From the IMG/VR virus record IMGVR_UViG_3300033141_004276, positions 1-42,253 of that record: 42,253 nucleotides of DNA, one strand, 5' to 3'. The DNA comes from a virus. Positions 6,627 to 11,852 of this stretch are shown piece after piece. The notes beneath the pieces were generated by a model. That model searched no databases. It saw only the letters and a list, made by a program, of their open reading frames with translations, and was not told the origin of the DNA. The number at the start of each line of letters is the position of its first letter. Position 1 is the first letter of the stretch. Made by a program: the position numbers and the translations under genes.

Positions 6627-6641
6627 GTTCAAAAATTGAAC
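6627..6641. promoter_or_regulatory. 15-bp palindrome, operator copy 1
   Basis: GTTCAAAAATTGAAC: arms GTTCAA and TTGAAC around AAA. The same 15 bases recur at 7101-7115. Likely binding site of a phage or host regulator on the leftward side of the region. Confidence 0.6.
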
Positions 6642-6651
6642 ATTCCCAAAG

Positions 6652-6660
6652 TTATCCACA
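6652..6660 (+). promoter_or_regulatory. DnaA box 1 (TTATCCACA)
   Basis: Exact match to the bacterial DnaA box consensus. It lies 11 bp after the first 15-bp palindrome and 86 bp from an identical second box in the same orientation. Confidence 0.7.
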
Positions 6661-6692
6661 ACTTTCCCATACATTGCCAATCTGTCAACACT

Positions 6693-6724
6693 TTGAAAAT
6701 GCCAATAAAATAAGACATTTTCAA
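6693..6724 (-). repeat. 32-bp hairpin element, copy A
   Basis: TTGAAAATG (6693-6701) and CATTTTCAA (6716-6724) form a 9-bp perfect inverted repeat around a TA-rich core. Read on the minus strand it matches 7561-7592 in 28 of 32 positions, so the two copies are inverted relative to each other and flank the core of the region. Confidence 0.65.
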
Positions 6725-6737
6725 GAATTTTAAAAAG

Positions 6738-6746
6738 TTATCCACA
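6738..6746 (+). promoter_or_regulatory. DnaA box 2 (TTATCCACA)
   Basis: Second exact DnaA box, just beyond hairpin element copy A. Same orientation as box 1. Confidence 0.7.
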
Positions 6747-6790
6747 ACCAAATCCCCCCTGCCTGCTCTTGTTTTTCCCAGTCTTTCCCA

Positions 6791-6838
6791 TTGCCATTTG
6801 CCCATATCCTGCCCATATCTTGCCCATATCTTGCCATT
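6791..6838 (+). repeat. iterons with 11-bp period
   Basis: TGCCCATATC occurs at 6799, 6810 and 6821, flanked on each side by TTGCCATT (6791-6798 and 6831-6838). One-turn spacing is typical of initiator-protein binding sites in origins. Confidence 0.6.
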
Positions 6839-7021
6839 GCTCCAGAAAAAAGAATTCTTTTGACTGCCTTTTAAAAAAATTGACCCATTGAGATGAGAAG
6901 ATTTTTTGGTATCTCTCCCACCAACTCAAAGCAAAATCAGGTTTATAAACTTAAAACAGAAAAAATAGGTTTATAAATTTAAATCATTTTTGTCAACTTA
7001 TTGTCAACTATATCAATCTCT

Positions 7022-7045
7022 GTAAAACAAGTAAAATAAGTAAAA
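7022..7045 (+). repeat. three GTAAAA repeats, 9-bp period
   Basis: GTAAAA at 7022, 7031 and 7040, each followed by a 3-base A/T-rich spacer. It lies between the TTGTCAAC pair (6989-7008) and the GTTC half-site cluster. It may be a further protein-binding array. Confidence 0.4.
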
Positions 7046-7073
7046 TTAGTTCTCGTCATAAATTGTTTATATC

Positions 7074-7125
7074 GTTCAAAATATTCTAAACGTTCTAAAT
7101 GTTCAAAAATTGAACAATATTGAAC
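7074..7125. promoter_or_regulatory. operator cluster with GTTC half-sites, includes palindrome copy 2
   Basis: Half-sites GTTC at 7074, 7092 and 7101 and inverted GAAC at 7112 and 7122. The centre, 7101-7115, repeats the 15-bp palindrome of 6627-6641 exactly. Clustered half-sites suggest cooperative repressor or initiator binding. Confidence 0.55.
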
Positions 7126-7207
7126 ATAGTGATAAAAGTCACATAAAAAATTATCTAACAAACTAATAGTTTAACCAAAAAGTTTGGTAACAAAACCATA
7201 AAATATA

Positions 7208-7223
7208 GTAACAATTTTGTTAC
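7208..7223. promoter_or_regulatory. 16-bp perfect palindrome, operator-like
   Basis: GTAACAATTTTGTTAC. Related half-sites are GTAACAAAA at 7187-7195 and TTTTTGTAAC at 7246-7255. The group lies 40-100 bp upstream of the rightward promoter at 7290, a typical regulator position. Confidence 0.55.
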
Positions 7224-7289
7224 AGAAGATACAATACAAAAATAATTTTTGTAACTAAAAAAATATTTTTCCGACGACAAAAAAAATAC

Positions 7290-7318
7290 TTGACAAACAA
7301 AAAAAAATTATTTACACT
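7290..7318 (+). promoter_or_regulatory. rightward promoter P1
   Basis: TTGACA (7290-7295), a 17-base spacer, then TACACT (7313-7318). About 550 bases without a gene follow before the next promoter and gene, so this promoter may make a long leader or a non-coding RNA. Confidence 0.5.
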
Positions 7319-7359
7319 TTTTACTGGGTTTGAATTAAGTGCGTAGTTGTTTGACCTTG

Positions 7360-7377
7360 CCAGTTAAAAAGAACTGG
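7360..7377 (+). other. stem-loop in untranslated region
   Basis: CCAGTT and AACTGG pair perfectly around a 6-base A-rich loop. It lies about 40 bases into the predicted transcript from P1. A small AGGG-TTT-CCCT hairpin occurs further on, near 7430. No known RNA family recognised. Confidence 0.4.
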
Positions 7378-7560
7378 TTAAAAAACAAAAGAGCAGATTT
7401 TTAAAAAGTGCTGGAGGGTTTTTTAAAGGGTTTCCCTACCAGTGACAGAGAGATATTGACTATAAATCAAAACAAAATAGGTGCGTCTAAATCAGGACTT
7501 TTTCCAATCTCTTAAAGAAAGTGGCTAAAGTCCCTAATTAACATAAATTCTAACTTTTTT

Positions 7561-7592
7561 TTGAAAATGCCTTATTTTATTAGTATTTTCAG
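7561..7592 (+). repeat. 32-bp hairpin element, copy B
   Basis: Inverted partner of 6693-6724, with four mismatches in 32 bases. The imperfect inverted arms TTGAAAATG and ATTTTCA are kept, which suggests selection on the hairpin or on a dyad binding site. Confidence 0.6.
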
Positions 7593-7753
7593 CAAAAAGT
7601 GGCGTTCAATAAAATTTTTTTCGTTCGTGTTATATATATTATATTATATTATATATAATTAATATATTAGTTATTTAAGTTATTATAGTTATTTATCTCT
7701 CTGGATAATAAAAAACCCTTTAATGCTCTTTAAAAATTTTTAAATATTATTAA

Positions 7754-7789
7754 ATAGCATTGATATAACATTAACATAGCATTGATATA
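7754..7789 (+). repeat. 14-bp direct repeat, 22-bp spacing
   Basis: ATAGCATTGATATA at 7754-7767 and 7776-7789, two helical turns apart. It is followed by an alternating TA stretch and then the 7844 promoter. It could be an activator site or part of a DNA-unwinding element. Confidence 0.5.
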
Positions 7790-7843
7790 GTATATATATA
7801 ATATATATAATATACACAAAACAAAAATTTTTTAAAAAAGTTC

Positions 7844-7872
7844 TTGACAAAAAAAAGTTAATAATGTATAAT
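7844..7872 (+). promoter_or_regulatory. rightward consensus promoter P2
   Basis: TTGACA (7844-7849), 17 bases, TATAAT (7867-7872): a perfect sigma-70 consensus. It lies 22 bases upstream of the first rightward gene and probably starts the main rightward transcript. Confidence 0.85.
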
Positions 7873-7894
7873 TTTTGGTATAGGAGTAAATAAA

Positions 7895-8065
7895 ATGCCA
7901 TATATTGTTAAAGGATTGACAGTTTATAAAAGGGAGAATGGATTAAAGAAAGTTGGACGGGCGAGGAATAAAAAAACATTACGGAAATATCTTGCTGTGC
8001 TTCATATGGTTGAAGAGGGAAGAATACCGAGAAGAAAAAAGAGAAGAAAGAGAAAAAAATCTTGA
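7895..8065 (+). CDS. small basic phage protein
   Basis: 56 residues, starting MPYIVKGLTVYKRENGLKKV and ending in a very basic tail (IPRRKKRRKRKKS). AGGAG lies upstream. Similar short 'MPYIV.G..VYK' proteins occur in phage genomes before packaging genes. The tail suggests nucleic-acid binding. Its stop codon overlaps the -35 box of the next promoter. Confidence 0.65.
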   Translation: MPYIVKGLTVYKRENGLKKVGRARNKKTLRKYLAVLHMVEEGRIPRRKKRRKRKKS

Positions 8066-8090
8066 CAAAGTTTTTGAAAAGATTTATAAT
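8062..8090 (+). promoter_or_regulatory. rightward consensus promoter P3
   Basis: TTGACA (8062-8067), 17 bases, TATAAT (8085-8090), a perfect consensus lying 21 bases before the 8112 start. Confidence 0.8.
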
Positions 8091-8111
8091 TTTAAAAATT
8101 GGGAGGAAAAA

Positions 8112-8234
8112 ATGAGAAGAGTAAGAAGAGGATTTGGTCTTCGTGATGGGAGTCAAAGAGGTTGGTTAAGAGGCGGAAGAGGAAGAAATAGGACAAGTAA
8201 TTGTCGGCATCCTTTGAAAAGAAAAAGGAGGTAA
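8112..8234 (+). CDS. small Gly/Arg-rich protein
   Basis: 40 residues, MRRVRRGFGLRDGSQRGWLR at the start, ending PLKRKRR. GGGAGG precedes the ATG. The composition recalls the short Gly-rich phage proteins that begin with a G-x-D/R-G-S/T-G motif. It is placed in frame with a longer open frame, but the Shine-Dalgarno supports this start. Confidence 0.55.
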   Translation: MRRVRRGFGLRDGSQRGWLRGGRGRNRTSNCRHPLKRKRR

Positions 8235-8239
8235 AGAAA

Positions 8240-8491
8240 ATGGCGTTTCGTTATGTTAAAGTAAAATCAAAAAGAGCAAGGAAAAGAAAAGGCACGAGTT
8301 ATAAGGCTGTCGGGAAAAAACCTAAACTTGGTAGTGGTAAGAGATTTTCTGCTCTGGAGAAAGTTCTTGCGAAAAAAGGAGTTAGAAATCCAAAGGCGGT
8401 AGCAGCCTATATTGGGCGTAGAAAGTATGGAAAGAAAAAATTTCAAGCATTAGCAGTTGCTGGTAGAAAAAGGAAAAAGAGAAAAAGATAA
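8240..8491 (+). CDS. conserved basic phage protein
   Basis: 83 residues from the ATG at 8240 (AGGAGGT upstream). The C-terminal half 'SGKRFSALEKVLAKKGVRNP' followed by 'KAVAAYIGRRKYGKKKFQAL' matches a frequent phage motif (SGKRF..L...L...G..dP.alAa.IGr.KyG..kf). The protein is very basic and probably binds DNA or RNA. Function unknown, but the family often lies before the terminase. Confidence 0.7.
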   Translation: MAFRYVKVKSKRARKRKGTSYKAVGKKPKLGSGKRFSALEKVLAKKGVRNPKAVAAYIGRRKYGKKKFQALAVAGRKRKKRKR

Positions 8492-8500
8492 GGAGGAACA

Positions 8501-8776
8501 ATGCTTAAAGAAGTATTCATTCGGAAAGCAACAAGTCCTGATGGAAAATTAAGGGCTTATGTAAAAGTCATTACAAATTTTGATATTGAAATAAATGATA
8601 TTAAAATTCTTAAAATAAATGATAAATATATTGTTGGTTTTCCAGCAGAAAAAAAAGTTTATGAAGATGGTTCAATAAAATTTTTTCCTATTGTTAGAAT
8701 AAAAAATAAAGAAATAAGAAAAAAGTTTTTTAAAAGAATTTTAGATGAATATGAACGACAAACAAAAGGAAATTAA
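8501..8776 (+). CDS. SpoVG-family protein
   Basis: 91 residues. The order 'KATSPDGKLRAYVKVITN', 'DIEINDIKILKIND', 'YIVGFPAEK', a turn with DGS, 'FFPIVRIKNKEIRKKF' and 'ILDEYER' follows the SpoVG pattern, including the N-D-I-K/R-I and V-x-x-P core. SpoVG proteins bind nucleic acid and regulate gene expression in many bacteria. This one could tune host or phage transcripts. AAGGAGG precedes the start. Confidence 0.75.
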   Translation: MLKEVFIRKATSPDGKLRAYVKVITNFDIEINDIKILKINDKYIVGFPAEKKVYEDGSIKFFPIVRIKNKEIRKKFFKRILDEYERQTKGN

Positions 8777-9128
8777 AAAAAAAGAATGGAAACCGAGACC
8801 TCATCTTTGGAAAAAAGGACAATCGGGAAATCCAAGAGGAAGACCTCGTCGTCCTGAAATAGAAGAATTAAGAAAAGCGTTAGAAGTAGCAAAAGAAAAA
8901 AATAAAAAATCTTTTTTAGTTCATTTTGTTGAAAAGGCGTATGAGGATAAAGATTATGCGATTGCTCTTTTTAAAAAAATTCTTCCGAACGAACTTTTTA
9001 TTGATAAAGAAGATAGAAAAATTATTATACATTTTTCTGAAGAAGTGCCTCGTCCTGTTGAAGAAAAGATAGTTGATAAAACTATAGAAGCAGAAATATT
9101 GAAAGAGGAAAAAGAAGAGGAAGAATAA
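8745..9128 (+). CDS. probable small terminase subunit (DUF5681-like)
   Basis: Up to 127 residues. The motif 'WKKGQSGNPRGRPRRPEIEE' is the DUF5681 signature (GQSGNPxGRP) seen in proteins encoded immediately before large terminases. A helical core and an acidic tail (EEKEEEE) follow. The gene overlaps the SpoVG-like gene, and neither the ATG at 8745 nor that at 8751 has a clear Shine-Dalgarno, so coupling is likely. Small-terminase role is inferred from motif and position. Confidence 0.6.
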   Translation: MNMNDKQKEIKKKEWKPRPHLWKKGQSGNPRGRPRRPEIEELRKALEVAKEKNKKSFLVHFVEKAYEDKDYAIALFKKILPNELFIDKEDRKIIIHFSEEVPRPVEEKIVDKTIEAEILKEEKEEEE

Positions 9129-11524
9129 TGGAAATAAAAATAAAGTATAAACCACACGAAAGACAAAAACTTTTTCATAGTGATAAACATAGATATACAC
9201 TTTACGGAGGAAGTAAAGGAAGTGGGAAAGCTTCTTATATTTATGCAGATGTTTTAACTCCATTTGGATTTAAGAAAATGAAGGATATTAAAGTTGGTGA
9301 TTTAGTAACTTGTCCTGATGGAAGTTGTAGTGAAGTTATAAAGATTTATGAGATGGGAGAACAGGATTTATACGAAGTTGAATTTATTGATGGTGCTAAA
9401 ACAATAGTTACTTTAGACCATTTATGGTTATGTCATATTGTTGGAAAGATAACTAAAAGAAGAGGTATGAAGATTTCAAGCATAGGTTTATATACTACGG
9501 AAGAGTTGATAGAAAAATTAGAAAAAGCAAAAAATTCAAAATCAGGAATTACTCCTAATATTTTAATTCCATTAACAAAACCAGTTGAGTTTACAATACC
9601 TCAAAATAGATGGAGAAATAAGTGGAGTATACCGCCATATATTTTAGGTGCTTTAATTGGAGATGGTAGTTTATCTCGAATGACAATTAATTTTAGTTCT
9701 AATGATAAATATATAGTTGATAGAATTAAAGAGAAATATCCTATAAAAAAAAATAAAGGAAAGTATTCGTATTCTATTCCTGATAATGGAAAGTTAAAGA
9801 AAGAATTAAATAAATATGGATTGTTACATAGAGCAGAAAATAAATTTATTCCTGAAGAATATAAATTAGCCCCTCTTGAAATAAGATATGAAATTATAAG
9901 AGGTTTATTTGATACAGATGGACATATTGATAAAGTAGGACATATTGAATTTTCAACAACAAGCGAACAATTAGCAAAAGATGTCCAGTGGATTATAAGG
10001 AGTTTAGGAGGTAAAGCAACTTTATCTACAAAACAAGGTAAATATAGAAAAGGAAATGAAACTATTACTTGTCAAAAAGTTTATAGGTTATATATTAAAA
10101 TTGAAAATCCATATTTATTATTTTCTTTACCAAGAAAGAAAGAAAGAGGTTATGTAGAATATAATGGAGGAAATGGTAAATTACAAAGAAGATTAAAATC
10201 AATAAAATATTTTGGAAGAGGAGAAGCAAGATGTATAAAATTAAGACACCCTTCTGGTTTATATATTACTGATGACTTTATAGTAACACATAATTCTGTA
10301 TCTCTCGTCTGGGAAGCGTTTTTTTTGAGTATGGAATATCCAGGAAACAGAGGATTTCTTGGAAGAAAGAGAAGTGTTGATTTTACCAATACTACTTTAA
10401 AAACTTTTTTTAGAGAAATTCCTGCTGAACTTTATAAACATAATGACCATAAGAAAACTATAACTTTTGTAAATGGCAGCGAAATTTTGTATGGTGGATT
10501 AGATGATGAAAGAGAAATAGTTAAATTTAATTCTATGGAACTTGGATTTTTTGGTATAGACCAGGCAGAAGAAATAAGTTATGATGATTTTGCTGCTCTT
10601 TGTGGAACTTTGAGGCATAAACTTTTAGATGGAAGAGAGCCAAAATATAGAGGACTTTTAACTTGTAATCCAAGAGTATGTTGGCTTAAAGATAAATTTA
10701 TACTTAATCCAGAGCCAGATTATCATTTTATTCCAGCATTACCTAAAGATAATCCTTATCTTCCTTCTGATTATGTTAATAAATTAAGAGAAGTTTTAAA
10801 ACACAGACCGAAGTTATTAAAAGCATATATTGAAGGAAGTTGGGACGAACTTGAAGATGGAGATATAATTATTCCATACAATATTGTATGTGAGGCAATT
10901 GAAAGACCTGTATCAAATTTAGGCAAACCGAAAACTATAATATCCTGTGACCCTGCTGCTATGGGAGAAGATGAAACTGTTATTTATGTTATAAAAAATT
11001 TAAGAATAATAGACCAGAGAATTTTAGGATATTCTCAACCTATGGAAATTGTAGGACATTTAGCATTACTATATAAACAGCATAAAGCAGATTTAATTGT
11101 AATTGATAGCAATGGAGTAGGAGCGGGAATGTATAGTAGATTAGTAGAACTTGGTTTACCAGTTATAGGATTTTCAGCAGCGGAAAAAGCAACTGAAAAA
11201 GATAAATATAAAAATCTTAAAGCAGAGGCTTGGTTTGTAGCAGCAGATAAATTTCAAAGAAGAGAAGTATCTATTCAAGATGACGATTTATTAAAAGGAC
11301 AACTTGCTGGAGTTAAGTTTAAACCTTATGAAGACAAATTGGAAGTTGAGAAAAGCGAAGATACTAAAAGAAGATTGGGCAGAAGTCCAGATAGAGCAAC
11401 TGCCCTTGTTATGGGATTATGGGCATATGAAAAAATTGCTCCGTTTAATTCTGAATTTTTGTATGAAGAATATGAAAGAGCAAACTATAATAGAGAAATA
11501 AGAACAAGAACTGGATATGGATAA
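9128..11524 (+). CDS. terL: large terminase subunit interrupted by an intein
   Basis: 798-residue precursor; removing the intein (residues 35-389) leaves 443 residues, a usual TerL size. The P-loop GGSKGSGK|S is rebuilt exactly across the insertion. Walker B with catalytic acid is 'FFGIDQAEEI' (474-483). The nuclease domain has acidic residues in 'IISCDPA' (D608), 'VIDSNGVG' (D660) and 'GRSPDRATAL' (D755). The protein packages DNA into proheads with portal and small subunit. The intein sits in the ATPase site, so the precursor cannot be active until splicing. The start overlaps the upstream stop. Confidence 0.95.
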   Translation: MEIKIKYKPHERQKLFHSDKHRYTLYGGSKGSGKASYIYADVLTPFGFKKMKDIKVGDLVTCPDGSCSEVIKIYEMGEQDLYEVEFIDGAKTIVTLDHLWLCHIVGKITKRRGMKISSIGLYTTEELIEKLEKAKNSKSGITPNILIPLTKPVEFTIPQNRWRNKWSIPPYILGALIGDGSLSRMTINFSSNDKYIVDRIKEKYPIKKNKGKYSYSIPDNGKLKKELNKYGLLHRAENKFIPEEYKLAPLEIRYEIIRGLFDTDGHIDKVGHIEFSTTSEQLAKDVQWIIRSLGGKATLSTKQGKYRKGNETITCQKVYRLYIKIENPYLLFSLPRKKERGYVEYNGGNGKLQRRLKSIKYFGRGEARCIKLRHPSGLYITDDFIVTHNSVSLVWEAFFLSMEYPGNRGFLGRKRSVDFTNTTLKTFFREIPAELYKHNDHKKTITFVNGSEILYGGLDDEREIVKFNSMELGFFGIDQAEEISYDDFAALCGTLRHKLLDGREPKYRGLLTCNPRVCWLKDKFILNPEPDYHFIPALPKDNPYLPSDYVNKLREVLKHRPKLLKAYIEGSWDELEDGDIIIPYNIVCEAIERPVSNLGKPKTIISCDPAAMGEDETVIYVIKNLRIIDQRILGYSQPMEIVGHLALLYKQHKADLIVIDSNGVGAGMYSRLVELGLPVIGFSAAEKATEKDKYKNLKAEAWFVAADKFQRREVSIQDDDLLKGQLAGVKFKPYEDKLEVEKSEDTKRRLGRSPDRATALVMGLWAYEKIAPFNSEFLYEEYERANYNREIRTRTGYG
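9230..10294 (+). mobile_element. class 3-type intein with LAGLIDADG homing endonuclease
   Basis: 355 residues inserted between Lys34 and Ser390 of the precursor. The first residue is Ala, not Cys or Ser. The class 3 W-C-T set is visible: 'TLDHLWLCH' (block B His, then Trp, precursor W100), 'EARCIKL' (block F Cys, C369) and 'FIVTHN|S' (Thr before the His-Asn end, T387). LAGLIDADG motifs are 'YILGALIGDGS' and 'RGLFDTDGHID' (about 171-181 and 258-268). Class 3 inteins use the block F Cys as the first nucleophile. The endonuclease would drive homing into empty terL genes. Confidence 0.9.
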
Positions 11525-11529
11525 AATGC

Positions 11530-11558
11530 TTGACTTTTTTATTAAAAAAATTTATAAT
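11530..11558 (+). promoter_or_regulatory. rightward promoter P4 before groES-like gene
   Basis: TTGACT (11530-11535), 17 bases, TATAAT (11553-11558). The expected start lies within the Shine-Dalgarno region of the groES-like gene, giving a very short leader. Confidence 0.7.
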
Positions 11559-11570
11559 TGAGGAGGTTAT

Positions 11571-11849
11571 ATGAATGGATTAAGATTACTCAATGATTAT
11601 GTTCTTGTTCAAATGGAAGAAGTGCCAGAGAAAAAAGGAAGTATTTATCTTCCTGAAAGTGTTGTTGAAAAAGAAAAAAGAAGATTATGTAAAGGGATTG
11701 TGAGAGGTTGCGGAAAAATGGTTAATCCTGAAATTCAAAGAGGGCAGAGATGTATTCTTGATTATTATGCTGGTGAAGAGTTTATGATAGATAATGTTTT
11801 TTATAAAATTGTTAAAGATGAAAATATTGTTTTAATAATGGAGGAATAA
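11571..11849 (+). CDS. groES: GroES-like co-chaperonin
   Basis: 92 residues, usual Cpn10 length. 'LRLLNDYVLVQMEE' is the first strand block. 'KKGSIYLPES' is the mobile loop that binds GroEL. 'CKGIVRGCGKM' and 'GQRCILDYYAGEEF' with 'VFYKIVKDENIVLIME' complete the fold. No GroEL is seen in the window, so it probably replaces host GroES on host GroEL to fold capsid proteins, as gp31 does in T4. It sits between terL and portal. GAGGAGG precedes the start. Confidence 0.9.
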   Translation: MNGLRLLNDYVLVQMEEVPEKKGSIYLPESVVEKEKRRLCKGIVRGCGKMVNPEIQRGQRCILDYYAGEEFMIDNVFYKIVKDENIVLIMEE

Positions 11850-11852
11850 AAA

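Larger units (their letters stand above)
6477..7894. other. probable replication origin and divergent control region
   Basis: About 1.4 kb without a convincing gene between leftward and rightward blocks. It holds two TTATCCACA DnaA boxes, 11-bp iterons, two copies of a 15-bp palindrome, an inverted pair of 32-bp elements, a GTAAC palindrome, very AT-rich tracts (7625-7700, 7735-7815) and rightward promoters. This combination is characteristic of origins that use host DnaA. Short open frames here (6738-6929, 6979-7161) lack Shine-Dalgarno sites and overlap repeats, so I do not call them. Confidence 0.7.

Noticed and set aside
6383-6733. Rightward open frame with a hydrophobic stretch (MKNTYIILFIF)
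   Set aside because: No Shine-Dalgarno, it crosses a leftward gene and the DnaA box, and its C-terminal part is low-complexity.
6738-6929. 63-residue leftward open frame over the iterons
   Set aside because: No ribosome site; the protein repeats the iterons and its end overlaps a DnaA box.
6979-7161. 60-residue leftward open frame in the control region
   Set aside because: No Shine-Dalgarno; its sequence is made of operator half-sites and GTAAAA repeats.
7319-7560. Possible group I intron core (GACTATAAATC and AAAGTCC pieces)
   Set aside because: I could not build consistent P3-P8 pairings and no interrupted gene flanks it.
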